DNA of 64,000 nt from Streptomyces sp. NBC_01016 (GCF_026341035.1 NZ_JAPEOQ010000001.1:434001-498000); one strand, 5' to 3'; counted from the stretch's first letter, positions 1 to 8,849 are shown. Program-made: numbers and translations. The notes: generated by a model not told the origin, from the sequence alone.

Positions 1-33
1 GGGCCCCGCTGCTCAAACGCCGCAGGGGCTGGA
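1..33. repeat. Dispersed hairpin-forming intergenic repeat, copy A
   Basis: The window opens in a GC-rich hairpin sequence with arms around CCCCGC and GCAGGGG and a CTCAAACG core. Near-identical copies lie at 13898-13926 (same orientation) and 16330-16356 (opposite orientation), each in an intergenic gap at a gene end. It may act as a transcription terminator for the gene ending at position 34, or be a dispersed Streptomyces intergenic repeat. Confidence 0.5.
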
Positions 34-402
34 TTATTGAGGCTCTGGCTCCAGAATCTCCAGTCGGTTTCCTACCGGATCCGAGCAATAGAAGCGCCGC
101 CACCCCGGCAGTAGGTCGTCCCACTCGACCGCCACGCCACGCCCCGCCAGCCGTCGCGCGTACGCCTCGATGTCGCGGACCAGGAGGCCCGGGTGGGCCT
201 TCTTGGCGGGGTGGAAGTTCTGGTCGATGCCCAGGTGGAGTTCCGCGGACCCGGACCGGAACCAGCAGCCGCCCCGCGCCGCAAGCACTGGTGGTTTGGG
301 GAGTTCGGTCATGCCGAGGTCGTCTACGTAGAAGGACCGCAGGACCTCCTCGCTGCCCGGCGGCGCCGCGAGCTGTACGTGGTCCACCCCGACCAGCGTC
401 AT
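34..402 (-). CDS. VOC-family (glyoxalase/bleomycin resistance fold) protein
   Basis: A 122-residue protein made of one vicinal-oxygen-chelate module. The opening V-D-H-V-Q at residues 6-10 and the closing D-P-V-G-N-R-L-E motif near residues 109-116 are the usual metal-ligand positions of this superfamily. The substrate cannot be read from the sequence; relatives include glyoxalases, antibiotic-binding proteins and dioxygenases. The ATG start overlaps the TGA stop of the upstream methyltransferase in an ATGA junction, so the two are probably translationally coupled and serve one small detoxification or metabolic task. A longer in-frame reading into the methyltransferase was rejected because the family homology begins at this ATG. 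Confidence 0.85.
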   Translation of the reverse strand: MTLVGVDHVQLAAPPGSEEVLRSFYVDDLGMTELPKPPVLAARGGCWFRSGSAELHLGIDQNFHPAKKAHPGLLVRDIEAYARRLAGRGVAVEWDDLLPGWRRFYCSDPVGNRLEILEPEPQ

Positions 403-1193
403 GAGCGCCTCGCCACCACGAAGATCCGCCGGAACGGCAGCACCGTGCCGTGCTCCGTCGCCGGGTACGCCTCGCGGAGCAGGTCCCGGTACTCGGCGAC
501 GAAGGCGTCGCGCGCCTCCGGGTCGTCCGCGAGCGCGGTCAGGACCGGGCGCAGGCCCGTGCCCTTGACCCAGTCCAGGACCGGATCCGCGCCCGCCAGC
601 AGGTGCATGTACGTCGTCTCCCAGGCGTCGACCTCGCAGCCGAGGCCGGCGAGCCGCTCCAGGTAGGCCGCAGGCGTGAGCACCGCGTCCCCGTGGCGCA
701 GCACTCCGGCCAACCGGCCCTTCCAGTGGGCCGATTCCGCCAGCTCCCGCATCAGGACGTGGCTGGGCGCATCGAAGTTGCCGGGCACCTGGAAGGCGAA
801 CGTTCCGCCGGGGGCCACCGCGTCGATCCACCGGGGGAAGGCCTCGGCGTGGTCCGGGACCCATTGCAGCGTCGCGTTCGACATCAGCAGGTCGTACGTC
901 TCCGTGGGCGCCCAGTCGGCCGCGTCCGCGTAGGCGAAGTCGAGGCGGTCACTGGCGTGGGCGCGGGCCTGTTCCAGCATCTGGGGCGAGTTGTCGTAGC
1001 CGGTGATGCGGGCTGTGGGCCAGCGTTCGGTGAGCAGCGTCGTGACGTTGCCGGGGCCGCAGCCGAGGTCGGCGATGCGGGCGGGCTCCCCCGGCAGGGC
1101 GGGGACTCGGGCGAGCAGGTCGACGAAGGGGCGGCCGCGGTGGTCGGCGTGCCGGAGATACTGCTGGGGGTCCCAGGTGGGTGTGGGCGTCAT
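399..1193 (-). CDS. tam: Trans-aconitate 2-methyltransferase-like SAM methyltransferase
   Basis: A 264-residue class I SAM-dependent methyltransferase. The SAM-binding motif I (ADLGCGPGNVT) is at residues 41-51, followed by an acidic tip (GYDNSPQML), and a W-x-P start typical of Tam (TWDPQQYLRHAD). Tam methylates trans-aconitate, a by-product that inhibits aconitase. Length fits the family (about 250 residues). I chose ATG 1193, where the Tam-like start begins; an in-frame start at 1214 is possible but adds sequence without family support. The gene faces away from a marR gene, and the palindrome at 1216-1233 lies just upstream of its start, so it is probably under MarR control. Substrate assignment is inferred from similarity. 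Confidence 0.8.
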   Translation of the reverse strand: MTPTPTWDPQQYLRHADHRGRPFVDLLARVPALPGEPARIADLGCGPGNVTTLLTERWPTARITGYDNSPQMLEQARAHASDRLDFAYADAADWAPTETYDLLMSNATLQWVPDHAEAFPRWIDAVAPGGTFAFQVPGNFDAPSHVLMRELAESAHWKGRLAGVLRHGDAVLTPAAYLERLAGLGCEVDAWETTYMHLLAGADPVLDWVKGTGLRPVLTALADDPEARDAFVAEYRDLLREAYPATEHGTVLPFRRIFVVARRS

Positions 1194-1215
1194 GTCGTCA
1201 AGCGTCTTCCGCATA

Positions 1216-1233
1216 TATCTCGATGTCAAGATA
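1216..1233. promoter_or_regulatory. Candidate MarR operator between tam and marR
   Basis: An 18-base near-perfect palindrome, TATCTCGATGTCAAGATA, with one mismatch between arms TATCTCGA and TCAAGATA. It sits 22 bases before the methyltransferase start and about 48 bases before the marR start. MarR-family repressors commonly bind 16-20 base palindromes of this kind in the shared divergent promoter of their own gene and a target. Confidence 0.65.
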
Positions 1234-1281
1234 GTCGACCTCAAGAGACTTCATGTCGACACACCCCCTACACTGATCGTC

Positions 1282-1779
1282 ATGGAGGACGAGGTCGACC
1301 GTCTGGTCTCAGCGTGGCGCCGAGAGCGCCCCGACCTCGACGTGGAGCCCCTTGAGGTGCTCAGTCGGGTCAGCAGGCTCGCGCGCCATCTCGACAGGGC
1401 CCGCCGCCTGGCCTTCTCCGAGCACAACCTGGAGCCGTGGGAGTTCGACGTCCTGACGGCCCTGCGCCGCGCGGGCACGCCGTATCAGCTCTCTCCCGGC
1501 CAGTTGCTCACGCAGACGCTGGTGACGTCCGGCACGATGACCAACCGTATCGACCGGCTCGCCAAGAAGGGCCTCGTCGAGCGACTGCCGGATCCCAGTG
1601 ACCGCCGCGGCGTCCTGGTCCGGCTCACGGACGAGGGCCGCGACCGTGCCGACCAGGCCCTGGCCGGGCTGCTCGACCAGGAGCGGGCGATCCTGGCGGA
1701 GCTTTCGCGTACGCAGCGAGGTGAACTGGCGGGTCTACTCCGCCAGTTGACCGCGCCGTTCGACAACATCCCGGGCTGA
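1282..1779 (+). CDS. MarR-family transcriptional regulator
   Basis: A 165-residue winged-helix regulator. The winged helix spans roughly residues 45-115 with the family signature D-R-R-G-V-L-V-R-L-T (DPSDRRGVLVRLTDEGR), followed by the C-terminal dimerisation helices. The ATG at 1282 was chosen because the conserved N-terminal helix (MEDEVDRLVSAWRRERPD) begins there; the open frame extends further upstream but into the divergent promoter. MarR proteins usually repress themselves and a divergent gene and release DNA on binding small phenolic ligands or on cysteine oxidation. No conserved redox cysteine is present, so ligand sensing is more likely. The probable target is the tam/VOC pair. Confidence 0.9.
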   Translation: MEDEVDRLVSAWRRERPDLDVEPLEVLSRVSRLARHLDRARRLAFSEHNLEPWEFDVLTALRRAGTPYQLSPGQLLTQTLVTSGTMTNRIDRLAKKGLVERLPDPSDRRGVLVRLTDEGRDRADQALAGLLDQERAILAELSRTQRGELAGLLRQLTAPFDNIPG

Positions 1780-1797
1780 CGCCCAAGACGTAAGGCC

Positions 1798-2547
1798 TCA
1801 GCTGGCCGCCTCCAGGTCCGCCGGGCCCACGCCCGCCCTGCGGGCCAGTGCGACCGCCGCGAGGGTCGAGTGCACCCCGAGCTTGCCCAGTACGTTCTGC
1901 ATGTGTGTCCGCACCGTGTGCGGCGACAGGAACAGCCGCTCCGCCACCGCCTTGCGGCCGAGACCGGCCACCATGCAGCGCAGCACCTCGCGCTCCCGCG
2001 GCGTCAGGGACTCGACGAGCCGCTCGGACTCGGTGCGGTGCTTGCGCGCCGCGGTCAACTCCCGCAGTACGCCCGTGAGCAGCGCCGGCGGCAGATGTGT
2101 CTCCTCGCGCAGCACGCCCCGTATGACGGTCAGCAGGCGCGACAGGGAACAGTCCTTGGCGACCCAGCCGGACGCCCCCGCCTGGAGCGCGAGCGCCGCA
2201 CGGCGCGGATCGTCCCGCTCGGCGAGCACCACCGTGCGAACGGCGGGCTGGCCCGAACGGACGCCCGCCACCAGGGAGATGCCGTCGACGAGGCCGTCCT
2301 GCGAGGCGCTGTCGGGTACCGCCGTCGGCGCGCGCATGCCCTGGAACGATGCCGCGCCCAGGTCCGCGTCGATCAGCAGCACATCGAAGCGGCGTCCCTC
2401 GGCGACAGCCCTGTCGAGGCAGCGCAGGGCCGCGGGGCCGCTTCCCGCGGCCGACACGTCGACATCGGGCTCGGCGGCGAGCGCCGCCGCGAGCGACTCG
2501 GCGAAGATGCGATGGTCGTCGACCACCAGGACCCGGATACGAACCAC
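1798..2547 (-). CDS. Orphan LuxR/NarL-type response regulator
   Basis: A 249-residue two-domain regulator. The receiver has the acidic pair in VLVVDDHR (residues 5-12), a plausible phospho-acceptor Asp in DVLLIDADLG, and the conserved Lys in GWVAKD. The C-terminal LuxR helix-turn-helix is complete (TPREREVLRCMVAGLGRKAV, then SPHTVRTHMQNVLGKLG). The GTG start at 2547 has a GA-rich ribosome site (AAGGGGG) just upstream. No histidine kinase is adjacent, so it is an orphan. An inserted stretch of about 15 residues after the acceptor Asp makes the receiver longer than usual. It converges with marR (18 bases apart). A second, more degenerate orphan regulator lies at 9009-9698. Confidence 0.85.
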   Translation of the reverse strand: MVRIRVLVVDDHRIFAESLAAALAAEPDVDVSAAGSGPAALRCLDRAVAEGRRFDVLLIDADLGAASFQGMRAPTAVPDSASQDGLVDGISLVAGVRSGQPAVRTVVLAERDDPRRAALALQAGASGWVAKDCSLSRLLTVIRGVLREETHLPPALLTGVLRELTAARKHRTESERLVESLTPREREVLRCMVAGLGRKAVAERLFLSPHTVRTHMQNVLGKLGVHSTLAAVALARRAGVGPADLEAAS

Positions 2548-2840
2548 GTGATTACCCCCTTCCCCGAGCTCCCTGAAGGAGCAGGGGATACCCCATCGCC
2601 GGGGTCGGACCAACACAGGTACGGCGCCCGGAGTACGGGTCGCCGCAACGGCACGGCCGCCGCCGTGCGCACAACCGCTACCCCCGCTCCGGGCGTCGTA
2701 CCCGGCTGTCTCGCCCCCTGATCGGCACCGGCCCCCACCGGTGCTGTCCTCAGAGTAGAGGCGACGGCCCCCAGGGGAAGTCAATTCGCAGAACTGGTTG
2801 TCGGTTGGCGGAGCAGCGACTGTCCTGCGCGTTTATGGTG
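2548..2840. other. Divergent intergenic region between response regulator and GNAT gene
   Basis: About 290 bases without a credible gene. It holds a 7-bp stem hairpin (GCACCGG and CCGGTGC arms, 2725-2744) and, reading leftward, a TTGACT hexamer at 2776-2781 that could be the -35 box of the response-regulator gene, though a well-spaced -10 box is not obvious. Nothing else stands out. Confidence 0.4.
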
Positions 2841-3290
2841 ATGCGCATGTTTCGCATCGAGACAGAAGTCGACAAGGAGCGCGCCCTTCTGCTCCGGTCG
2901 CTGCTGAGGGAGACCAATACGGCGGCGTCACCGGACCTTCGTGAGCTGCGCGGCACCCCTGCCGACCAGCATGTCCCGCTCCAGGTATGGGTGTTGGACG
3001 AGGACGGCGCACTGGCGGCGGGGCTCGACGCGTACACGTGGGCGTTCTGGCTGCACGTGGATCTGCTGTGGGTCTCCGAGCAGCACCGCGGGGCGGGGCT
3101 CGGCTCCCGGCTCCTCGCGGAGGCGGAGCGCCTCGCGCACGAGGAGCGCGAGTGCCGGGGCTCCCGTGTCGAGACCTGGGACTTTCAGGCCCCGGGCTTC
3201 TACCGGCTGCATGGATACGACGTGGTGTCCGTGATCCCGGACTACCCGCCCGGGATCAAGGAGTTCACGCTGACGAAGCGGCTGGGGTAG
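2841..3290 (+). CDS. GNAT-family N-acetyltransferase
   Basis: About 149 residues with one GNAT domain. The acetyl-CoA loop is QHRGAGLGSRLL (motif A, Q/R-x-x-G-x-G/A), preceded by the beta strand LWVSEQ and followed by a C-terminal GFYRLHGYDVV segment typical of the family. The acceptor substrate is unknown. Three in-frame ATG codons lie close together (2835, 2841, 2847); no convincing ribosome site decides between them. The 3' end stops 3 bases from the convergent galK stop, with no visible terminator between them. Confidence 0.8.
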   Translation: MRMFRIETEVDKERALLLRSLLRETNTAASPDLRELRGTPADQHVPLQVWVLDEDGALAAGLDAYTWAFWLHVDLLWVSEQHRGAGLGSRLLAEAERLAHEERECRGSRVETWDFQAPGFYRLHGYDVVSVIPDYPPGIKEFTLTKRLG

Positions 3291-3293
3291 CCG

Positions 3294-4457
3294 TCACGAG
3301 GTACGGCGCGCCCCCGCCGATGGCACTGCCGGGAAGACTCGCGGTGCCGTGAAGCCGGCCTCCGCGAAGGCGTCGGTGATCGACTTCGTGACGGTGTCGG
3401 CCTCGTCCGACTCCACCAGGACGATCGCCGAGCCGCCGAAGCCGCCGCCCGTCATCCGGGCGCCGATCGCGCCGGACGTCATCGCCGTGCCGACGACCAG
3501 GTCCAACTCCGGGCAGGAGATGCGCAGATCGTCGCGGAGCGAGACGTGGCCCTGGACGAGGATCGGGCCGATGGCGCGGACGTCGCCGGAGTCGAGCAGC
3601 TCGATGACGCGCTCGACGCGGTGGTCGTCGGTGACGATGTGGCGGACGTAGCGGACGACCTTCTCGTCGACCCCGGCCAGCTCCAACTCCGCTACGGACC
3701 TGCCCAGTTCGGCGTACGGGACATCGCGCAGGTGACTCACGCCGAGGACGCGCGCGCCCTCCTCGCAGCCCGCGCGCCGCTCCGCGTACGCGCCGTCGCC
3801 CAGCTCGTGCTTGACGCGGGTGTCGACGACGAGCAGCTGGAGGCCGTGGGCCGCCAGGTCGAAGGGGACCTGACGGATGGACAGGTCGCGGCAGTCGAGG
3901 TGCAGCGCGTGCCCCTCGGTGGCGCACGACGAGGCCATCTGGTCCATGACGCCGCACGGCACACCGACGAAGGCGTTCTCGGCGCGCTGCGCCAGCACCG
4001 CCAACTCGGCGCCCGTGAGCCCGAGTTCGTACAGGTCGTTCATCGCATACGCCGTGACGACCTCGAGCGCGGCCGACGACGAGAGGCCCGCGCCGGTCGG
4101 GACCGTGGAGGCGAGGTGGATGTCCGCGCCGGTCAGCGTGTGGCCCGCCTCGCGCAGCGCCCAGACGACGCCCGCCGGGTATGCGGCCCAGCCGCCCTGG
4201 CCGTACTTCGACAGCGGGGCGAGGTCGTCGACGCGCAGTTCCACGACCGGGGCGTCGATGTCGGCGGAGTGCAGGCGCAGCACGCCGTCCTCGCGCCGGG
4301 CCGCCGCGGCGACCGCGGTGTGCGGCAGCGCGAGCGGCATGACGAAGCCCTCGTTGAAGTCGGTGTACTCGCCGATGAGGTTGACGCGGCCGGGGGCCGC
4401 CCACACTCCGGCGGGCTCGTACCCGTACAGGTCCTTGAACTGCGCGTCGACGGACAT
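3294..4457 (-). CDS. galK: Galactokinase
   Basis: A 387-residue GHMP-family kinase that phosphorylates alpha-D-galactose at O1 with ATP, the first committed step of the Leloir pathway. Motif 1 includes the galactokinase signature PGRVNLIGEYTDFNEGFVMP near residue 22; the ATP-binding motif is PTGAGLSSSAALE; motif 3 is GGGFGGSAI near the C terminus. Length matches the family. It is the last gene of galT-galE-galK, starting 19 bases after galE ends, and would be co-transcribed from the promoter before galT. In S. lividans a second constitutive promoter lies ahead of galE; I did not identify it here. Confidence 0.97.
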   Translation of the reverse strand: MSVDAQFKDLYGYEPAGVWAAPGRVNLIGEYTDFNEGFVMPLALPHTAVAAAARREDGVLRLHSADIDAPVVELRVDDLAPLSKYGQGGWAAYPAGVVWALREAGHTLTGADIHLASTVPTGAGLSSSAALEVVTAYAMNDLYELGLTGAELAVLAQRAENAFVGVPCGVMDQMASSCATEGHALHLDCRDLSIRQVPFDLAAHGLQLLVVDTRVKHELGDGAYAERRAGCEEGARVLGVSHLRDVPYAELGRSVAELELAGVDEKVVRYVRHIVTDDHRVERVIELLDSGDVRAIGPILVQGHVSLRDDLRISCPELDLVVGTAMTSGAIGARMTGGGFGGSAIVLVESDEADTVTKSITDAFAEAGFTAPRVFPAVPSAGARRTS

Positions 4458-4476
4458 GAGTTGAAGCCCCTGATTC

Positions 4477-5448
4477 CTACTGGCGGGCCTGGGCGAAGGC
4501 CCAGGCGTCGGCGACGATGCCCGCGAGGTCCGCGCGGGACGGGTTCCAGCCGAGGCGCTCGCGCGCGGTGTCGGCGGAGGCGACCAGGACGGCCGGGTCG
4601 CCGCCGCGGCGCGGGGCGACGACCTCGGGGATCGGGTGCCCGGTGACCTGGCGGACGGTCTCGATGACCTCGCGGACGGAGAAGCCGTTGCCGTTGCCGA
4701 GGTTGCAGATGAGGTGCTCGCCGGGCTGCGCGGCGTCGACGGCGAGCAGGTGCGCCTCCGCGAGGTCCGCGACGTGGATGTAGTCGCGGATGCAGGTGCC
4801 GTCGGGCGTCGGGTAGTCGTCGCCGAAGACGTTGATCGCCTCGCGGCCACCCTGCGCGACCTGGAGGACGAGCGGGATGAGGTGCGACTCGGGGTCGTGC
4901 CGCTCGCCGCAACTGCCGTACGCGCCCGCGACGTTGAAGTACCGAAGGGACACTGCAGCCAGTCCGTGCGCGGCCGCCTCGCCCGTGATCATGTGATCGA
5001 CCGCGAGCTTCGAGGCGCCGTACGGGGAAGTGGGCGCGGTCGGGTCGGTCTCGGTGATCGGGGTGTTCACCGGCTCGCCGTACGTGGCGGCGGTCGAGGA
5101 GAAGACGAGCTTGCGGACGCTCGCCGCGCGCATCGCGGCGAGCAGCTCCATGGTGCCGCCGACGTTGTTGGCCCAGTACTTCTCGGGCTTCACGACGGAC
5201 TCGCCGACCTGCGAGAACGCGGCGAAGTGCAGCACGGCGTCGTAGGAGGAGTCGAGCCACTTGGCGGCGTCGCGGATGTCACCCTCGATGAAGGCAGCCC
5301 CGGACGGGACGCCCTCGCGGAAGCCGGTGGAGAGGTTGTCGAGGACGGTGACCTCGTGACCCGCCTCGATCAGGTGCTGCGCGACGACGCTGCCGACGTA
5401 GCCCGCACCGCCAGTGACCAGGTACTTCTTGGAATCGGCCTTACCCAT
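4477..5448 (-). CDS. galE: UDP-glucose 4-epimerase
   Basis: A 323-residue extended short-chain dehydrogenase that interconverts UDP-galactose and UDP-glucose with bound NAD. It shows the NAD motif TGGAGYVGS at residues 12-20, the catalytic Ser/Thr region FSSTAATYG, and Y-x-x-x-K as YGASK, followed by [10 protein letters not shown], typical of GalE. The ATG overlaps the TAA stop of galT (TAATG), so translation of the two is coupled. Galactose-derived UDP-sugars feed both catabolism and glycan synthesis. Confidence 0.97.
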   Translation of the reverse strand: MGKADSKKYLVTGGAGYVGSVVAQHLIEAGHEVTVLDNLSTGFREGVPSGAAFIEGDIRDAAKWLDSSYDAVLHFAAFSQVGESVVKPEKYWANNVGGTMELLAAMRAASVRKLVFSSTAATYGEPVNTPITETDPTAPTSPYGASKLAVDHMITGEAAAHGLAAVSLRYFNVAGAYGSCGERHDPESHLIPLVLQVAQGGREAINVFGDDYPTPDGTCIRDYIHVADLAEAHLLAVDAAQPGEHLICNLGNGNGFSVREVIETVRQVTGHPIPEVVAPRRGGDPAVLVASADTARERLGWNPSRADLAGIVADAWAFAQARQ

Positions 5449-6512
5449 TACTCGCTCGCTACCTCTCGCAGTCGCTCGGCCGCGGTCTCCGGCGGCACAT
5501 CGTTGATGAACACGCTCATGCCGGACTCGGAACCCGCGAGAAACTTCAGCTTGCCGGAAGTGCGTCGGACGGTGAAAAGCTCGAGGTGCAGCGCGAAATC
5601 ATCGCGGTTGACGCCCTCGAACTCGTCCAGCGAACCGAACGGGGCCTGGTGCCAGGCCGCGATGTACGGCGTCGCCGGCTGGTCAGCGCCGAAGATCCGG
5701 TCGAAGCGCCTCAAGAGTTCCAGATAAATCTTGGGGAACTCTGTGCGTGCGTCGTCGTCGAGCGCGAGCAGGTCCGGGACCTGGCGCTTGGGGTAGAGGT
5801 GCACCTCGTACGGCCAGTGGGCGGCGTAGGGCACGAAGGCCACCCAGTGCTCGCCGTCGAGGACGATCCGCGAGCCGTCCTCGACCTCCTTCTCCACCAC
5901 GTCGGCGAAGAGGTTGCGGCCGCCGGTCTGCTCCTTGTGCTCGGCGGCGGAGCGCAGCATCAGGGCCGTGCGCGGGGTGGTGAAGGGGTAGGCGTAGATC
6001 TGGCCGTGCGGGTGGCCGAGGGTGACGCCGATCTCGGCGCCGCGGTTCTCGAAGCAGAAGACCTGCTCGACGGAGTCGAGGTGGGAGAGCTCGGCGGTGC
6101 GGTCCGTCCACGCGTCGAGGACGAGGCCCGCCTGCTCCTCTGTGAGGTCGGCGAAGGACTTGTCGTGGTCGGACGTGAAGCACACGACCTCGCAGCGGCC
6201 CGCGTCCCCCGCGAGCGAGGGGAAGCGGTTCTCGAAGACCACCACGTCGTACGAGGAGTCGGGGATCTCGCTCAGTCGCTCGCCCTCGGAGGGGCACAGC
6301 GGGCACTCGTCGGCCGGCGGGTGGTACGTGCGGCCCTGGCGGTGCGAGGCGATCGCCACGGAGTCGCCGAGCAGTGGGTCGCGGCGCACCTCGGAGGTGG
6401 TGACGGTGGGGTCGAGGGGGCGGCGGTCGGCCGCGTCCCGGACGACGTCGTCGCGCGAGTCGTAATAGATGAGCTCACGACCGTCGGCGAGCCGGGTCGA
6501 CGTCTTCTTCAC
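5448..6512 (-). CDS. galT: Galactose-1-phosphate uridylyltransferase
   Basis: A 354-residue HIT-superfamily enzyme that swaps UMP between UDP-glucose and galactose-1-phosphate. The active-site H-P-H is in [14 protein letters not shown]; the zinc site begins with CPLC near residue 74; FENRGAEIG precedes the active site. The start is GTG at 6512, supported by GAGGAG about 8 bases upstream. It is the first gene of the gal operon. The AT-rich leader at 6527-6583 contains repeated operator-like sequences, so galactose induction probably acts here. Confidence 0.96.
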   Translation of the reverse strand: MKKTSTRLADGRELIYYDSRDDVVRDAADRRPLDPTVTTSEVRRDPLLGDSVAIASHRQGRTYHPPADECPLCPSEGERLSEIPDSSYDVVVFENRFPSLAGDAGRCEVVCFTSDHDKSFADLTEEQAGLVLDAWTDRTAELSHLDSVEQVFCFENRGAEIGVTLGHPHGQIYAYPFTTPRTALMLRSAAEHKEQTGGRNLFADVVEKEVEDGSRIVLDGEHWVAFVPYAAHWPYEVHLYPKRQVPDLLALDDDARTEFPKIYLELLRRFDRIFGADQPATPYIAAWHQAPFGSLDEFEGVNRDDFALHLELFTVRRTSGKLKFLAGSESGMSVFINDVPPETAAERLREVASE

Positions 6513-6526
6513 GTCCGATGCTCCTC

Positions 6527-6583
6527 ATCACACCAACCAAACAGAACCAAACACAACAAAGCATAAGCCAACAGTGGCGTCAA
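6527..6583 (-). promoter_or_regulatory. Candidate galP1-like promoter/operator of galTEK
   Basis: An unusually A/C-rich stretch in a GC-rich window. Reading toward galT, it has TTGACG (6583-6578), TATGCT (6565-6560), then T/G-rich repeats (CTTTGTTG, TTTGGTT) and a TGTGAT hexamer (6532-6527) just before the ribosome site. From memory, TGTGAT-like hexamers were reported as operator elements of S. lividans galP1. The 12-base spacing of the two promoter hexamers is short, so their assignment is tentative. Confidence 0.5.
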
Positions 6584-6671
6584 GAGAAGCGGGCCGCACC
6601 GACTGCCCGCAGCGGGCTGTGCGCTTTCTGTGCTGTCTCGTGCCGTCCCGAGGGGTCAGAACGGGATCTCG

Positions 6672-6690
6672 ATCACAATCCAACAAAGAA
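6672..6690 (+). promoter_or_regulatory. Candidate gal-type operator before the symporter
   Basis: Contains ATCACA (6672-6677) and CAACAAAG (6681-6688), the same two words found at 6527-6532 and 6554-6561 in the galT leader. It lies about 80 bases before the symporter start. The shared words suggest one galactose-responsive regulator controls both transcription units. Confidence 0.45.
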
Positions 6691-6771
6691 CGTCAGCGGA
6701 ACTGTTCACTTATTGAAGCCGGAGGCGTAGGTTCCGGACTGTTTCAGTTCGCGCAACGAAGCGAGATCTAC

Positions 6772-8454
6772 ATGCTGTCCCCCACAACAACCCTGGCCGA
6801 GGGGCTCCGGCTGCCCACCAATGGCCTCGACTACGCGATCATGGCGATCTACTTCGTCGTGGTGCTGGGCATCGGCTTCGCCGCTCGCCGGTCCGTGAAG
6901 ACCAGCCTGGACTTCTTCCTCTCCGGACGCTCCCTGCCCGCCTGGGTCACCGGTCTCGCGTTCGTCGCCGCGAACCTGGGCGCCACCGAGCTCCTCGGCA
7001 TGGCGGCCAACGGGGCGCAGTACGGGCTCTACACGGTGCACTGGTACTGGATCGGCGCCATCCCCGCCATGGTCTTCCTCGGCCTGGTGATGATGCCCTT
7101 CTACTACTCGTCGAAGGTGCGCTCGGTCCCTGAGTTCCTGCTGCACCGCTTCGGCCCCTCGTCCCACCTGCTCTCCTCGATCATCTTCGCCGTCTCCTCG
7201 GTGCTGATCGCGGGTGTCAACCTGTACGCGATGGCCCTGGTGCTCCAGGCGCTGCTCGGCTGGCCGCAGTGGCTGGCGATCGTCATCGCGGGCCTCTTCG
7301 TCCTCGCGTACATCACGATCGGCGGGCTCTCCTCGGCGATCTACAACGAGGTCCTGCAGTTCTTCGTCATCCTCGCCGCGCTCATCCCGCTGACCATCGT
7401 CGGCCTCAAGCGCGTCGGCGGCTGGGACGGCATATCCGACTCGCTGTCCAGCTCGCACGGTGATTCGTTCATGACGGCCTGGCAGGGCACGGGCATCGGC
7501 GACGCCAACCCGCTCGGCGCCAACTGGCTGACCATCGTGCTCGGCCTCGGCTTCGTGATGAGCTTCGGCTACTGGACGACGAACTTCGCCGAGGTGCAGC
7601 GCGCGCTGTCCGCGAAGAACCTCTCCGCCGCCAAGCGCACCCCGCTGATCGCCGCGTTCCCGAAGATCCTCATCCCGATGGTCGTCGTGATCCCCGGTCT
7701 GATCGCCCTGGTCATGGAGCCGTCCATCGGCAAGTCCGCGGACGGCCTGCAGTACAACGACGCCATCCCGGTCCTCATGCGCGACCTGCTGCCCAACGGT
7801 GTCCTCGGCATCGCGGTGACGGGCCTGCTCGCCGCCTTCATGGCGGGCATGGCGGCCAACGTCTCGTCCTTCAACACGGTGTTCACCAACGACATCTGGG
7901 CCGCGTACATCAAGAAGGGCCAGAGCGACCGGTACTACCTCGGGACGGGTCGCGTCGTCACCGCCGTCGGCGTCGTGATCGGCATGGGCACCGCGTTCAT
8001 CGCGGGCAGCTTCAGCAACATCATGAACTACCTGCAGACGCTGTTCTCGTTCTTCAACGTCCCGCTGTTCGTGGTCTTCATCATCGGCATGTTCTGGAAG
8101 CGGACGACGCCGGCGGCGGGCTTCTGGGGGCTGCTGTCCGGAACCGTGGCCGCGATGGTGAACTACTTCTACTTCTACAAGCAGGGCGTCATCGAGATCC
8201 CCTCGGACCAGGGCGCCAACTTCGTCTCCTCGATCGTCGCCTTCGTGGTCGGCGCCGTGGTGATGTTCGTGGTCACGCTCTGCACCAAGTCCAAGCCCGC
8301 CGAGGAGCTGGCCGGTCTCGTGTACGGCACGAAGTCGCCGGGCATGGAGGAGCCGCCGGCCGAGGGTGACGACGCCTGGTACCGCAAGCCGGCCCTGCTG
8401 GGCTGGGGAGCGATCGTCCTCGCCGTCATCTGCTACATCCCGTTCTCCTTCTGA
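6772..8454 (+). CDS. Sodium/solute symporter (SSS family), probable galactose uptake
   Basis: A 560-residue polytopic membrane protein of the solute:sodium symporter family, about 14 membrane helices. Family marks are the early SLDFFLSGRSLPAWVTG segment (TM1-TM2 sodium-site region), the AANLGATELLGMA helix, and GYWTTNFAEVQRALSAK in the middle, close to SglT-type sugar carriers. It is divergent from galTEK and its promoter carries words shared with the gal operator, so galactose is the likely substrate; that is inferred from context. The ATG at 6772 begins the normal family N terminus; the ribosome site (GCGAG) is weak. A small membrane protein follows after 18 bases. Confidence 0.9.
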   Translation: MLSPTTTLAEGLRLPTNGLDYAIMAIYFVVVLGIGFAARRSVKTSLDFFLSGRSLPAWVTGLAFVAANLGATELLGMAANGAQYGLYTVHWYWIGAIPAMVFLGLVMMPFYYSSKVRSVPEFLLHRFGPSSHLLSSIIFAVSSVLIAGVNLYAMALVLQALLGWPQWLAIVIAGLFVLAYITIGGLSSAIYNEVLQFFVILAALIPLTIVGLKRVGGWDGISDSLSSSHGDSFMTAWQGTGIGDANPLGANWLTIVLGLGFVMSFGYWTTNFAEVQRALSAKNLSAAKRTPLIAAFPKILIPMVVVIPGLIALVMEPSIGKSADGLQYNDAIPVLMRDLLPNGVLGIAVTGLLAAFMAGMAANVSSFNTVFTNDIWAAYIKKGQSDRYYLGTGRVVTAVGVVIGMGTAFIAGSFSNIMNYLQTLFSFFNVPLFVVFIIGMFWKRTTPAAGFWGLLSGTVAAMVNYFYFYKQGVIEIPSDQGANFVSSIVAFVVGAVVMFVVTLCTKSKPAEELAGLVYGTKSPGMEEPPAEGDDAWYRKPALLGWGAIVLAVICYIPFSF

Positions 8455-8472
8455 GGTCCGAGGTAACACGAC

Positions 8473-8775
8473 ATGAGCGACGAAATGAACCAGCACGTCG
8501 AGGAAGTGAAGGAGCTTGAGGCCAAGTCGGCGACGGCGGCCCGCCTCTTCGACGTGCGACGCATCATCGGCGGCCTCTTCGTGGTGTACGGCGTGATCGT
8601 CACGATCGCCGGCCTCACGGCGTCCGACGCCGACCTCAAGAAGGCCCAGGACATCAACATCAACCTGTGGACCGGCATCGGCATGCTGCTCCTCGGAGTG
8701 TTCTTCCTGGTCTGGATGAAGCTGCGCCCCACGGAGCCGCCGACGACGGAAGAACTGGCGGAGGCGTCCGAGTAG
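8473..8775 (+). CDS. Small two-helix membrane protein downstream of the symporter
   Basis: A 100-residue protein with a charged, partly helical N terminus (about residues 1-30), then two hydrophobic segments (IIGGLFVVYGVIVTIAGL near 35-52 and WTGIGMLLLGVFFLVWM near 66-82), and an acidic tail. It has a GAGGT ribosome site and follows the symporter by 18 bases, so it is very likely in the same operon. I do not recognise its function; accessory proteins of similar size occur beside other SSS carriers. Confidence 0.75.
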   Translation: MSDEMNQHVEEVKELEAKSATAARLFDVRRIIGGLFVVYGVIVTIAGLTASDADLKKAQDININLWTGIGMLLLGVFFLVWMKLRPTEPPTTEELAEASE

Positions 8776-8785
8776 CGCCACCGGA

Positions 8786-8828
8786 CTGTGACGTCTGACT
8801 ACGGGAATCCCGTAGTCAGACGTCACAG
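8786..8828 (+). terminator. Perfect 43-base palindrome ending the symporter operon
   Basis: Arms of 21 bases (CTGTGACGTCTGACTACGGG plus one A on the left) are perfectly complementary around a single central base. It lies 10 bases after the small membrane protein. Actinomycete terminators often lack a U-tract, so a factor-independent terminator is the simplest reading. Confidence 0.75.
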
Positions 8829-8849
8829 TCGGTCGCTCCAGCAACGCAC

